64,000 nucleotides of DNA from Semisulcospira habei (GCA_036245525.1 BTPG01000002.1:121807451-121871450), one strand, 5' to 3'. Positions 21,767 to 32,939 are shown, counted from the stretch's first letter. Notes: generated from the letters alone by a model not told the origin. Numbers and translations are program-made.

Positions 21767-21869
21767 GAATAGCGAAAAGGAGGAGGGTGCCGCCCGCCAG
21801 ACCCCATCACTGCTCGTGCTTACGCAATCGCGAAACAGCAACCTCCTGACGATTTCAGCTAAGCGGTCA

Positions 21870-22263
21870 AGGGCGCCAATGGCGCCGGGAGGGAGAGTTG
21901 CGCCGCAGCGAAGTCGCCCCCCCCCCCCCCTCCCCAAAGGACCAGGCGGCCCGTCGCCCCACGGAGTCCGTGAGGTAAGAGCGGACGAAGGAGGAATTTT
22001 CCCGCCTCCCGAAGCCACTATAACGTCTCGTAAGGCGCAGGTTCGAACGAACGAACGCGCCGCCCGTACCACTGTGCGCTCGAAATTACCGCCCGTAGCC
22101 TCGGCTGAGGCGAGCTCCTCGCCAGCAGAAAAGGGGAGGGGGGGGAGACAGCGCCGCCCGGCGGGGATCGCCTGCGCGGAGGGGACGCCCCTGCCCGGGG
22201 AAACAGCAGAAGGGGCGAGTCCGGCCGCGCCGAAACGGCCAAGGCCGGCGCAAGCGGACTCAC
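21870..22263 (-). pseudogene. Remnant of DIRS tyrosine recombinase C-terminus, element 3
   Basis: The minus frame R-T-C-A-L-R-D-V-I-V-A-S-G-G aligns by eye with N-C-A-V-R-D-I-V-A-V-V-G-W in element 2. The terminal A-T-L-P-P-G-A matches the tail of element 5. The H-x-x-R box and the catalytic Tyr are not preserved, so the gene is heavily decayed. Confidence 0.55.
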
Positions 22264-22424
22264 AGCGCCAGGACCGAGTCCTGACGGCGGGAGTCCCGGG
22301 TCCAGGGGGAATCCAGGGCGAGAGCCGCTACAACGGGGGGAGGGGGGGGGGGGCGAGGGGATGCAAGGGCAAGTCCTAGGGCCCTGGCCGAAGGGCGCCG
22401 AAACAAGCCCAGAAGGATGGGAGA

Positions 22425-23385
22425 GTGGCTGCGGCTGCAGTGTCCTCTCGCCATCCTAGACGCCCATTTAAGCTCCGCCTCCCTGACCATTCCTCTGTAT
22501 TTAGTGCAGAACTGCAGGCAATTCTGCTGGCACTCAAGCATGCCTATCAGTCTCGGGAAAGGAACTTCCTGATTCTGTCTGACTCTCTGCCCTGCAGGCC
22601 CTTCAGGGCGCGGGAACAGACCACCCACTGCTGGTGCAGATTAGAGAGCTCTACGCAGACTTGATGAAGGAATATTATGACATCATTTTTATTTGGGTCC
22701 CGGGCCATGTGGGCATCGAAGGCAGCAGAATCGCAGACACACAGACTGTTTATAGTGATTTTAAACCTGTGATTAGTGCGTACATAGCCCGCGAGTGGCA
22801 GTCCGAGTGGCAGTCCGAGTGGGACAAAGAGGAAGGGAACAAGCTGCATGAAGCTCTTCCTACTGTATCCGACAGTCTATCTTTCCGCTGCGGCAGCCGC
22901 CGTGAGGAGAATGTCCTTACTCGGCTCCACATCGGGCACACGTATGTTACGCACTCTTACTTACTTAAACAGGATGAGCGTCCATGGTGTTTTGCCTGTG
23001 ATGAGCAGTTTTCTGTTCGACACCTTTTGCTGTATTGTGCCGATCTAATTGACACGAGATATAAACACTTCACAGCAGACTCCTTGAATGTTTTGTTCCG
23101 GGATGTTCCCCCGGACAAAATCTTCAATTTCTTGAGAGAATGCAATATTTTTAACAAGATCTGAGCATTCATAGACTGTGAATTTCTTTATTTTGCCCTT
23201 TTTGAGAGTCTGTAGACATTTCTTTTAAAGACTCGTGCGACATTTTAGCCTGACATAATTTAAAGATATATTTACATCTTGTCTTAAGACCTTGAATTTA
23301 GTCTGGCTGGGCAGATTTTTACCCATCCCGCCGTGAGATGGCCTTAGTCGCCTGCTCGGCGTTAAACCCAAATAACTAACTAGGG
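22425..23385 (+). pseudogene. 3' fragment of an RNase H-bearing LINE (I/Nimb-like)
   Basis: The plus frames give A-E-L-Q-A-I-L-L-A-L-K-H and I-L-S-D-S-L (RNase H Glu and Asp), then after a frameshift near 22,590-22,630 I-F-I-W-V-P-G-H-V-G-I-E-G-S. A C-terminal tail follows with L-T-R-L-H-I-G-H-T and W-C-F-A-C-D, ending in a stop at 23,162. The 3' UTR ends GGCGTTAAACCCAAATAACT. LINEs of the I/Nimb group carry RNase H after RT. The copy is 5'-truncated inside DIRS element 3 and is the only plus-strand coding relic there. Confidence 0.82.
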
Positions 23386-23539
23386 GCTCGCAGGAGACGC
23401 GGGGACTCTCGGCGCTGTCCCGTAGACAGACCGGGTCCGCTGAGAGGGCGGGACGCGCGCTACCTCTAGGCGCTGAAGCCAGCGCCAGCGCGGAGCCGTT
23501 TCTCCTGGTGACGTCCGCCCGGTCGGAGAAGGCAGGGGC

Positions 23540-24910
23540 TCGTCAGGAGACACACAGAGCCGTCGGTCCTGTGCTGTAGCACAGACCGGGGCCACTGAGA
23601 GCGCACGCTGCACATCCACGGTGCTGTGCTAAGGGAAGAGGCGGGCCCACCACGCCAAGGCGGGGCCCGGCAGAAGACGTATAGAACCTGCGGCCCTGTG
23701 CTGAAGCACAGGCCAGGACCACTGAGAGCGCATGACGCACGCCCACGGTGCTGTGCTAAGGGAAGAGGCGGACGTCACCATGCCAAAGCGGGGCCCGGCA
23801 GAAGACGTAAAGCACCTTCGGCCCTGTGCTGAAGCACAGGCAGGGACCATCGAGAGCGCATGCCGCCAGCTGATTCCGGCAGCCGGTCCATCGGCCCTGT
23901 GCTAGAGCACAGGCCGGGCATTCAAAGGCGCAAGCCGCGCGCCAACAGCGGCTGCCGTCCATCGGCCCTGTGCAGTAGCACAGGCCAGGTCCACAGCGAG
24001 CGCAACCCAATGCTGATTCCGGCGGCCGGTCCTCGGACCTGTGCTGATACACAGGCCGGGAACCCTGAGAGTGCAAGTCGCGCGCCGATTGCGGCTGCCG
24101 ACCATCGGCCCTGTGCACAGGCCGAGTCCACCGAGAGCACATGCCGCATGCCGGGTCCGGCGGCCGTCCATCGGCCCTGTGCTGTAGCACAGACCGGGAA
24201 CACAGATAGTCTGCCGCGCGCCGACTGCGGCTGCCGTCCATCGGCCCTGTGCTGAAGCACAGGCCGGGTCCACGGAGAGCACTTGCCGCATACAGATTCC
24301 GGCGGCCGTCCATCGGCCCTGTGCTGAAGCACAGGCCGAGTACACTGAGAGCGCATGCCACGCGCCGCCCGCGGCTGTCGTCCATCGGCCCTGTGCTGAA
24401 GCACAGGCCGGGTACACTGAGAGCGCATGCCGCGCGTCGACTGCGGCTGTCTTCCATCAGCCCTGTGCTGAAGCACAGGCCAGGTTCACGAGGAGCACAT
24501 ACAGCATGCTGATTCCGGCAGTCATCCATCGGCCCTGTGCTGAAGCACAGGCCGGGTACACTGAGAGCGCATGTCGCGCGCCGCCTGCGGCTGTCGTCCA
24601 TCAGCCGTGTGCGGAAGCACAGGCCGGGTCCACGAGAAGTATATGCCGCATGCTGAATCCTGCGGTCGTCCATCGGCCCTGTGTTGGAGCACAGGCCGGG
24701 CACACAGAGAGTACATGCCGCATTTTTTCCAACAGCACTTGGAGATCCCAGGCAGTCACCCATCCAAGTACTAACCGAGCCCGACGTTGCTTAACTTCGG
24801 TGACCAGACGAGAAACGATGTCTTCCATGTGGTACGACCGTTGGCTGATTCCAGTCGCCGTCCATCAACCCTGTGCTGAAGCACAGGCCGGGTCCACTGC
24901 GAGCACATGC
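23540..24910. repeat. 71-bp tandem satellite with an internal hairpin, about 16 units
   Basis: Each unit of about 71 bp has a short palindrome of the form CCCTGTGCTGAAGCACAGG followed by a GC-rich spacer with GAGAGCGCATGCCGC and a CCGTCCATCGG block. Hairpin cores fall near 23,574, 23,696, 23,823, 23,898, 23,968, 24,040, 24,111, 24,177, 24,247, 24,318, 24,389, 24,461, 24,534, 24,605, 24,678 and 24,870. The gap before the last unit holds the 5S-like insert. The array is open in several frames only because it repeats. Confidence 0.9.
24727..24845 (-). rRNA. 5S rRNA-like sequence (probable retro-pseudogene)
   Basis: Read on the minus strand from 24,845, about 117 nt match the universal 5S pattern: a start like GCCAACGGTCGTACCA, the box A/intermediate region GAAGTTAAGCAACGTCGGGC and the box C region TAGTACTTGGATGGGTGACT, ending GTGCTGTTGG. 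The internal promoter blocks look intact. After the 3' end come six A residues instead of the T-run that stops Pol III, and the flanks are satellite. It is therefore more likely a reverse-transcribed copy than a working gene. Mismatches are concentrated in the 5' third and at the 3' end. Confidence 0.8.
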
Positions 24911-24925
24911 AGCCCGCTGACTCCA

Positions 24926-25168
24926 GACGCTGTACCGGAGGAGAAGCTGGAACCACTGAGGACGCGCGCAGCGAGCTGACACCGGACGCTGTACCGGAGG
25001 AGAAGCCGGAATCACTGAGGACGCGCGCAGCGAGCTGACACCGGATGCTGTACTGGAGGAGAAGCCGGAATAACTGAGGACGCGCGCAGCGAGCTGACAC
25101 CGGACGCTGTACCGGAGGAGAAGCCGGAATCACTGAGGACGCGCGCAGCGAGCTGACACCGGACGCGG
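24926..25168. repeat. 59-bp tandem repeat, four units
   Basis: Units starting CTGTACCGGAGGAGAAG recur at 24,930, 24,989, 25,048 and 25,107. They share GAGGACGCGCGCAGCGAGC and differ by single bases. They adjoin the 71-bp satellite inside DIRS element 3. Confidence 0.9.
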
Positions 25169-25169
25169 G

Positions 25170-27780
25170 AACAAGTGTCAGAAGGAAGCCGACCGTCTGG
25201 TAACGTCCGCCTGGCTGGCCACCGCGGGGCTCACGAAAACGCGCTCGCGGGACCAACGCACCTGCACCGCAGACAAGGAGGATCAACCGATAGCACGCGC
25301 CGTTTGCTGACTCTGGAAGCTGGAGGCAGTGCCAGGCGGGAGCAGGTCTGCCTGGTAACGCCCGGTAAAGAGGCCAAGGAGGAGCTCGCTGGGAGACACG
25401 CGGAACCATCGCACCGCACAGGTGATATGTAGGGACTACAGGGGTCGCTGGGGGCTCGCAGACTCTGGACGCAGAGGCCAGCCGTGCCGGGTATGCCTGC
25501 CAGGGGCCGAGGCAGGGAGCGAACACGCTCAAGGGAGAATGGGCTCCGCCCCGGGCCCAGGTCCGAAGATACGCCATCCGCCGGGAACCGAGGCGGAAGG
25601 AAGATCCGCCGGCCGCCGGAAAAGCTCCACCGCCGCAAGCGCGAAAACCCCTTCGGAGAGGGCTAGCCCACACCCTCTCGGGCGACGTCCACCCGCGAGA
25701 CGCAATCCGCTCAGGGCCCGGGAGAAGGAGGGTCCGCCGGGGCCGGTACCGTACTAAACCCTCGGCCCCGCATCAAAGAGCGGGGGACGACAAGGGCAGG
25801 GTCCGCGGCGAGGCTGAGGAGAAGGCGGCCCAGCGCGAGCGCAAGCCGAACGGAGCGACGAGAAGAAGGATCCCATCCTCACACCGGCTCGAAGGTAAGC
25901 ACTTGAGCGAACAATCCGGGAAGCCCAACGAGGTGCGGAAGGTCGAAGAAGGAGCATCACCGACCAGGAAGTCGGCAGGAAGGGCACACGTAGGAGAAGG
26001 CAAAAACCAGCCAGGGATCCGGCGAACGAGGTCACAGTCGAGTCCGAGGCGCGGGCGAAGGGGACGCGCGGAAAACCGGGCGGCAGGCCCAAGGCCGCCA
26101 AGGCTAGGCAGACACTCCGGGGATCCGCATCCGGGCGCTCCAGGGACTCCTTGAGAAGAGCACGGCTTTCGTCGCTTGCCCCAAGAAGCTGGTGCAGGCG
26201 ATGGAAATGCGAACCAGGGTCACCGTGTTGTTGAGCCCGCAGGGGGTGCTACGCTGAAGGGCGTAAACCTGAAAATGGACTGTCGGTGTTATAGAAAACG
26301 TGCAGAGGATGCAGAAGGTGTGCCTTAACATAATATTGCCTGATTTGGGCTTCTGGGATGAATTCTGGTTTATTTAGAGGAAAATGTTTCTCAACCTCAT
26401 TTTAGCACCTGCGAAGAATGTGAATGGGGGTACCCGTGCGCCATCGGCTATATCTCTGGTGTGTTTCTAAGGATTTTCGGGGAACATGGCTTACATCTCA
26501 GGACATACTAAGAAACACTTTGAAACCCATCTTATTGAGTACTGGGGGGGGGGGGGGGGGGGTGCACGGTAAACCTTCCTAGCTTATGGACTATGGGTCC
26601 CGTCGCAGGATGCTGGCTGCGGCACCGCGCTGTAGCGCGGAGGAGCGCCGTACGTACGAAGAAGAAAGGTCTGTGCCGTAGCACAGCTGAGTCCCGTCAC
26701 TGGTCGCTGGCGGCGGCACCGCGCTGTAGCGCGGAGGAGCGCCATACGTACGTGAAAGAAGGTCTATGCTGTAGCACAGCCGGGTCCCGACGCTGATCGC
26801 TGGCGGTGGGACCGCGCTGGAGCGCCGTAAGTACGAGGAAGAAGGTCTGTGCTGTAGCCCAGTTGGGTCCCGTCGCTCGCTGACCACAGTCCTGGTCTGT
26901 AGACCGGCAGGCTGCTGACAGGCGAGGGAAGCCGACCTGCGCCGTAGCCAGGGTGGGTCCCGCCGAAGTGAGCGTACCGTAGCAAGGACCGAGGGCCGGT
27001 AGTCCGAACACGCCGAGCGCCGGGTAAGGTCTCCGCCGCCCGGCGAGGGGGCGCGGACGTGGGGGCAAGGCAGGCGCGGCATGCCGCGGGAGGTAAGCCC
27101 CATATGAAGTCCGAAGTCGCCCGTCGAGGGGGCGGGGAGGCCGCCTGTCGCGAAGGAGGGAGGCTGACGGGCGGACACGCCAGTAAAACTCCCAACTGGG
27201 ACCACCGTTCTCCCGTCCACGAAGCGCACCTCTCGCACTAACGTGCTGAGGAGCCGCCCGAGCAAGGGAGGCAAGGTGTGCGTGTCCGAGGGCTACTGGC
27301 ACCCCTTACACCTACGGCAAGTGCCGAGCTGCGAACTGTAACAGAAAACAAAGCGCATAAGAGATAACGGGACGTGGCCCGACCAACGAAGGGGCCACGT
27401 GGGCGAGACTCACGACCGGTGCCGCAAAAGGGTCGGCTGCGCATGAACCAGCCACTAACCGAGGAATGCTCCGGCCGGTCAGCAAGCTGCCCGGCCGAGG
27501 CCTGCCCCGAGACCTTATCTGGCCATATCCCAAGCGACGGAGGGCAAGCGGAGAAAAAACATCGGGCGGCCGCCACACCAACCACAGGTAGTCCGCGCGG
27601 AGGCAGACGGCACCACGTAAGTCCAACAAGACACGAAGGTACACCGCCACTGCAACCACAGATAGCCCAAGCGGAAGCACAAGGCACCACGTAATCCAAG
27701 GAACACACGAAGAAACAAGAATCCGAGAGACGACATCGAAAGCCGACGGGTAAAGAAGAAACCAAGGCTGATTACGAGAA
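25170..27780. other. GC-rich interior of DIRS element 3 with no recognised gene
   Basis: Apart from the 95-bp array and a lower-GC patch with poly-G at 26,330-26,565, nothing could be matched to gag, RT or RNase H. Open frames are long only because stop codons are rare in GC-rich DNA. Confidence 0.5.
26594..26880. repeat. Approximately 95-bp tandem repeat, about three units
   Basis: Units begin with GGGTCCCG near 26,594, 26,691, 26,782 and 26,864. Each carries two small hairpins, CCGCGCTGTAGCGCGG and TGTGCCGTAGCACAG. The second resembles the hairpin of the 71-bp satellite, so both arrays may share an origin. Confidence 0.75.
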
Positions 27781-28340
27781 CACCATTTATCGCGATGAAG
27801 CTAAGCGTTCAACTGGCGTGACTCCCTGGCACATGTGCCCGGATGGGAGAGAAGGAAGGCTACTCGGGGCCCTTGTAACGGCTCCCAAGAGTCGCCTCCC
27901 TGGTTGTGTATGTATACACAACAGTTTCTTAGGCTGAAATCGTTAAGCTAAGTGTATCTTCCACATAGTAATGCCATCGGTAATGTATTTTGAGGAAACA
28001 ACTGGGTTTTTTGTTGCATGTGCTTACACTGTTGCTACCAAAACCACGTTTCTAATTTTTTGCTCCACCATGTTTGTTCTGTTGCATAATAATCAAATTG
28101 GTTCGACTTCCCACTAAACTGATGCACAAACACGCGCAGTTTTGGAAATTACTTTTAATGCTCTTTCCAATGTTACCCAATTTATCTATGGTTGTTAGCT
28201 TGGGAGGCTGTGAAAATTAATTTAATTTACCCCAAACATGTACACCAGGGAACACACGTCCTTTTTCCTGCTACGTCTGCAGGGAACTGACTCGCTGAAA
28301 ACTTACGATGGGAAAGAGTTAAACTGACTGCTCTACTCAC

Positions 28341-28558
28341 GTTGTGATGGATTCTTGTTAGGATTGCCCACAATGACTCCTGGCACCCCCACAGGTATGG
28401 GAGATGGAACAAGGCCTGGTGCGAGAGTCATGCCAGGACCCGGTGTGAAACCTGGTGCCAGGGTGGGCACCTGGTAACACTGTGGTACCAGGCAGCAAGG
28501 GTCGTTGACACTCGCCACCATTGTGCACCCAGCAGGAAGATTTGAGAAGCTCGGACAT
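28341..28558 (-). CDS. VWC module 8, exon B with linker
   Basis: The 218-nt exon is phase 2 to 1 with donor GTGAGT. It reads R-C-P-S-F-S-N-L-P-A-G-C-T-M-V, then D-P-C-C-L-V-P-Q-C. The linker has two near copies of L-A-P-G-[FL]. The following intron (8 kb) holds DIRS element 3. Confidence 0.9.
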
Positions 28559-28624
28559 CTGCAGTAACAAAGGAATGTGTCCATTAAGACGCCTCGTAAT
28601 TGTAGCCACTGGTACTGTTAACCT

Positions 28625-28856
28625 TTTGCTAATAGCATGATTAATCCACGTAGCCCTGACGCACTATAGCTGGAGAATGATCGAAAATGACAATTCAAGG
28701 GTGGTGCTAGATTAGCCTGGTGCCTGATGGCACCAAGCTAATCTGGCATTACCCTTTAACTATCATAGTCAATCCATCTCCTGCAACTGGTGCATAGTTG
28801 TTAGGTGACAGCTCTAAAATTTGGGGAATGCGGTCATGGGGTTATATGGGTTAACA
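28625..28856. repeat. Foldback MITE family 1, full-length
   Basis: Core hairpin 28,680-28,779 with TCAAGGGTGGTGCTAG / CTGGCATTACCCTT; ends in GGGTTAA on the right. In the module 8 intron. Confidence 0.8.
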
Positions 28857-29029
28857 AGAAGACCAGTTACAAGAGGAGTACAATCTAAGGCCAGAACTTG
28901 GGCAAAGATCTTACGCACTGGTGACAGGCGCTCACACCATTACGCCACAGGCCACCAACATTGCAAGCTAATCTGGCACTGTTTGTACTGGAAAAAAACC
29001 TCTAACTGTAAGTAATAAGGTGGCTGTAC

Positions 29030-29144
29030 CTGTCAGCACAGGTGTAATAGTTGATGTTGCTGTTTTCACAAGTGCACACCTGGTCACAGGCCACGTCCCA
29101 GGTGTCTCCCTGTCTGTATGCCACACCATTGTACACACAGAAGG
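29030..29144 (-). CDS. VWC module 8, exon A
   Basis: The 115-nt exon starts after CCAG and ends before GTACAG. It reads A-F-C-V-Y-N-G-V-A-Y, then W-D-V-A-C-D-Q-V-C-T-C-E-N and Y-T-C-A-D-R. The usual Gly before the second cysteine is Ala. Confidence 0.9.
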
Positions 29145-29486
29145 CTGGAAATGTCATCAAAACATCTTACACAGTGCTCAGATTCAGAGGAAGATAGAAT
29201 ACAAGGTTGTTATCATACAAACAATATTTTCGCTTTGCAGATATGAAGACAATGTCTTTGAGTTTGGACCTTACAGCTCAAGGCTGTACAGTAAACAAAC
29301 ACATACCTGCACACATAGTTTTATATTAAACTCTAAAATTTATATATACCTTGCTTAGTCTTAGTCAACCTGAGAAAAAAGGCTGAATTTATGTAAACTG
29401 ACAACAGTTTTGTAAGTTACCCCTTCCCCGCCTTCTGCTAGAAACAAGGTCTCTGGTATTAGCCCTGATACACTAAAGCAAAAGAT

Positions 29487-29585
29487 GGATCGACCATGGT
29501 AATTCAAGGGTAGAACCAGATTTGCTTGGTGCCACCAGGCGCCAAGCTAATATGGCACTGCCCTTGAATTATCATGGTCAATCAT
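29487..29585. repeat. Foldback MITE family 1
   Basis: GACCATGGTAATTCAAGGG pairs with CCCTTGAATTATCATGGTC. In the intron between module 7 exon B and module 8 exon A. Confidence 0.82.
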
Positions 29586-29733
29586 CACCTGCAACTGGTA
29601 CACAGTCATTAGGTGACACTTGAAAATTGTAGGAAAAGCAGCCTTGGCGTTAAATGGGTTATTGTCTGAGGTATACAGATATGAATGCTAGCAAATACAT
29701 GTAGTACAGATCCTCATGAGCCACACACGAATA

Positions 29734-29812
29734 TGAATGATCCCAGCAAGAGGCATAAAACCTCATGAACCTCCTCATCTGCAGGGGTTATGAGAATCCA
29801 TGTCTCTAGCAT
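29734..29812. repeat. Foldback MITE family 2, inner hairpin
   Basis: AGAGGCATAAAACCTCATGA pairs with the reverse arm ending ATCCATGTCTCT. Confidence 0.7.
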
Positions 29813-30041
29813 TTGGGCATTATTCAGTGTGCTATGGCAGCAATGGAGGCTCATAAGGATTATGCCTCCTGCATTTGGATGTAGTTCTTTGTTTGGCAAC
29901 AGTGAAGGGACTCATGGGGATCTATGCATGCATGCATTTGGCTGTTGCTGACTGCATTCCAGCACTGAAGAAGATCCCATTTAACCCCAAGGCCACATTT
30001 CCCCACATTATGGAGGTGACTATGTAACAGTTGCATGTGAT

Positions 30042-30118
30042 GGATCGACCATGATAATTAAAGGGTAGCGCCAGATTAGCTTGGTGAACTACCCTTTAAT
30101 TATCATGGTCAAGCCATC
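30042..30118. repeat. Foldback MITE family 1, loop-deleted copy
   Basis: CGACCATGATAATTAAAGGG pairs with CCCTTTAATTATCATGGTC; the inner part of the right arm is missing. It lies within 50 bp of the module 7 exon B donor. Confidence 0.8.
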
Positions 30119-30166
30119 TCCTGCTGTAGTGTCGGGGCTAAATGGATCAATCTAACTGTGACTTAC

Positions 30167-30429
30167 TGAAAGTGGGAGCCAGTGTGGGGGGTTTGAAGCT
30201 GGGTGAAGGCGATGGTCCAGTGGGTGGGATCTGCGTTGTCTCACTCCCCGGGGTGGGGGTGACCGTGGTGTGCAGGTTGGGGTTGGGCTGCACGGTGGGG
30301 CGTGGGGTTGGTGGGCTGAAAGGGTTAGGAGTGGACAGAGTCCAGTCACACTCTAGCTTCTTGCAGCAGAAGTTGTTCTCATCCTGGACAAGCGCGCACT
30401 GGTTGGGAACCAAGGGGAAGCTCGAACAC
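30167..30429 (-). CDS. VWC module 7, exon B with long linker
   Basis: At 263 nt this is the longest exon B. It is phase 2 to 1 with donor GTAAGT. It reads C-S-S-F-P-L-V-P-N-Q-C-A-L-V-Q-D, then N-F-C-C-K-K-L-E-C, so the usual D-P before C-C is replaced. The Pro/Thr-rich linker is about 58 residues. Confidence 0.9.
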
Positions 30430-30889
30430 CTGCACAGAATGTGCCCAGTGAGCAAAAGGTCCTGGGACCGAAGCTGGCTGTAGATAACCAACACATATAA
30501 CTGGAGGAGGAGAAGGAACTTCTGCCTAACTTCAAAGAAGACCACATTTTACTGTGGTTTCTGCAGGGGCATACGTTTCATACCCCAAGAGCCAAATTTC
30601 CATCCATCCTAAGAGAGAAGCTACTAAAAATTGATTTTTCTCTAAAATGTATTTTTTCGAGAAATACTTACCGATGGCATTACTACTTGGAATGGTTCGC
30701 TTAGCATATCAATTTTAGCCCCAAAACTCGTTGTGTACACAACCGGGGAGGTGACTCTAGGGAGTCGTTACCAAGAGACCCTGAGTAGCCTCCCCTGCCT
30801 CCCTATCCGGTGGCACGCTCACCGTTTCCCGCCAGTCACTGAGCCTTAGCTCCACTGCAGCAAGCGGGGTAGGAGGGAGGGACCTCTGA

Positions 30890-30987
30890 GTAATGCCATC
30901 GGTAAGTATTTTTCGAACAAAAAAATACATTTTAGAAAAAAATCAATTTATTTTCTCAAAATCTTTATCGATGGCATTACTACTAGG
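30890..30987. repeat. ICR of DIRS element 4
   Basis: It reads as the reverse complement of the element's own ends joined, with the centre AATCAATTTATTTTCTC. Its bases AATCAA and TTTATTTTC match this element's particular outer ends, which differ from those of elements 2 and 3. The match is therefore element-specific. Confidence 0.88.
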
Positions 30988-31099
30988 AAGAATGGCGAAC
31001 AGGAGGTTGCCGCATTTCTCGGTACACCTTTCCCATGCCCAAGCGCTTACGCGCGTTAACTATCGAGGCCCCCCCCCCCCCCCCTTCTACGCGCCCACT

Positions 31100-32130
31100 C
31101 CCGGCAATTTTAGCTAGGCGTTACCCATGGCGCCTGTGGCGCCGGGAGGGAGTGCTGAGCCGCCGAGATGTCCCCCACTAGGGCCAGGTAATCGCGCTGG
31201 CCGGATAGGTCTCACAGGTAGAGGCGGGGAAAGGTAGACTCGGCTCGCCAACCCACGACCGCCACAATGTCCCTCACCGCGCAGTTTTGATCAAGGCGAT
31301 GCTCGCAGCCACTGCTTGACTTCGTGCGCTCGGGTGCGCATCGTCCTGGCCTGCTCTGGGGCGAGTTCTTTGTACGCCGACCGGATGACCCAGCGTAGCC
31401 AGGACGGGATCGTCTGTGCCGAGATGTCTCGTCTGCCCGGAGCCAAGGGCAGGAAAAGGCGTGAGCGCCCTTGTCTTAGTGTCTTAGTTCTGCGCAGGTA
31501 TACTTTAAGCGCCCTGACATGGTCCTGTAGGCGGGACTCCCGGGACTGACCCGTAGCCCTGAGCGGACTGACGGTCAATACTTGCGGCGCGGACGCCGGG
31601 AGGCGGTTCCTGGCCAGAACGTAGGGTCGGTGAGGAGCTGCACCGAGCCATCGGCCCTGAGTTGGAGACGGGAGGGACGCCCTGAGAAGGCGTGTATCTC
31701 GCTAACCCGAGAGGCTGAGGCGAGGGCGAGCAGGAAGCAGGTCTTCCTGGTTAGGTCTCCAAGTCGATCGAAGTGCGCCCTCAGATCCGAGAGGTCCCGC
31801 AGGTGCCCGGGTCCGGCCGTGCCAGGTGTCGATCAGAGTCTGCCCCATTGACAGGAACCTCAGATGGTGAAGGGGGCTCGGTTCTGCTTGGCCAATGGGG
31901 TCAGGTCCGTGGGGGCGAGTCGCTCCGCTGCGCGCCAGGCCTGGAGTACTCGCCACTTCTTCGTATACGTTACAGGTAGAGACCCTCCGAGCCGCTGCGA
32001 TCGCTTCCACTGCTTCACCCGAGAAGCCTCTTGGTGCGAGGGCCCGCCTGACCATCTCCAAGCGTGCAGCCGCAGTCGTTCCGGGCGCGGACGAAACAGT
32101 TGCCGCCGGGGCTGCCTGAGCATCGTACGC
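31100..32130 (-). pseudogene. Tyrosine recombinase, DIRS element 4 (frameshifted)
   Basis: Pieces readable on the minus strand are the N-terminal R-G-F-S-G-E-A-V-E-A-I-A-A-A-R, then V-Y-L-R-R-T-K-T-L-R-Q-G-R-S-R and A-H-E-V-K-Q-W-L near 31,300. Lys replaces the second Arg of the H-x-x-R box, and several frameshifts occur. It serves as the uninterrupted reference for the LTR insertion site in element 2. Confidence 0.8.
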
Positions 32131-32196
32131 GGTGCGGGGAGCTTCCGCCGGGGGGTCCGTAGTGCTGCTCAGGAGGTCTGTGGTCCAACTCCTGGT

Positions 32197-32936
32197 TCAG
32201 CCAAAATAGGCCGAGGATCCGTAACGTATTGCCGCCCCAGAGCTTCTGGAGCACCTTGATACCCACATTGTGGGAGGGAACTCATACGCATGGAGTCCGT
32301 CCCCCGGGATGGAGAGCGCGTCCACGGTCCAGGCTTGTGGATCCGGTATGGGGGACAAAGAAGCAGTTTCCCGTTCCACCTCGTGGCCGAACAGGTCGAT
32401 CATCGGCGTCTCCCAACGCGAGCAGAGTAGCCGTAAGATATCCGGGCGCATTTATCACTCCTAAAGCAGCTGCCCCCGGCGCGAGAGGGAGTCGGCGCGT
32501 ACGTTCAGATGGCCTGGGATGTGCTATGCCCGCCGAGTGATGCCCTGATCCTTGCACCACCGGAGGACTTGGTACACGAGGGTGCAAAGGGAGGATGCGC
32601 GCGTTCCCCCCTGGTCCCGAATGTAGGTCACGACCGTCGAGTTGTCGGAGAGCACCAGTACCGCCTGTTGCGCGAGTCGTTCCTCCTATCTGGCGGGAGC
32701 CAGCCACACCGCCTTCGGCTCCAGCCAGATGATATGTCTGCCTGTGTGTTCCCCCGTCCAGCTGCCCGAGGCTGTGACAACTCCGGCCACAGGTGCACTC
32801 CCCTGTCCGAGAGGTTTGTGTCCGTGCCGAAGGAGAGCTGTGGCGGCGGGGAGAAGAGTGGCGCCCCCGACGCTAGCCAGGCACGGTCTATCCACCGCTG
32901 GAGATGAGACTTGACCAAGGAGAGGCGCCAGTGCAA
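32197..32936 (-). pseudogene. RNase H, DIRS element 4 (frameshifted)
   Basis: The minus frames give F-G-T-D-T-N-L-S-D (first Asp), S-G-W-S-R-R-R-C-G-W and V-L-S-D-N-S-T-V-V region fragments across frames, ending in L-F-G-H-E-V-E-R. The layout matches element 2 but is more decayed. Confidence 0.7.
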
Positions 32937-32939
32937 GAG

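Larger units (their letters stand above)
21424..28001 (-). mobile_element. DIRS-like element 3 (non-autonomous, satellite-filled)
   Basis: The left end (ATGTATTTTTCTCTAAAATG) and right end (TTTTGAGGAAACAA) are typical of the family. Inverted repeats share ACACTTAGCTTAACGATTTC and GGCGACTC...GAGTCG-type blocks. An ICR lies at 21,689-21,766. Inside, only a decayed recombinase C-terminus can be recognised. The rest is GC-rich and contains a LINE fragment, two or three tandem arrays, a 5S rRNA-like copy and long stretches with no recognisable gene. It fills most of the intron between VWC modules 8 and 9. Confidence 0.83.

Noticed and set aside
23756..24763. 335-codon open frame with repeated G-L-C-F-S-T-G-P motif
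   Set aside because: It is a translation of the 71-bp satellite; several frames are open at once and the 71-bp period is not a multiple of three.
23540..25168. CRISPR-like array
   Set aside because: Regular repeats, but the spacers are themselves repeats, the unit is GC-rich satellite and the DNA is clearly eukaryotic.
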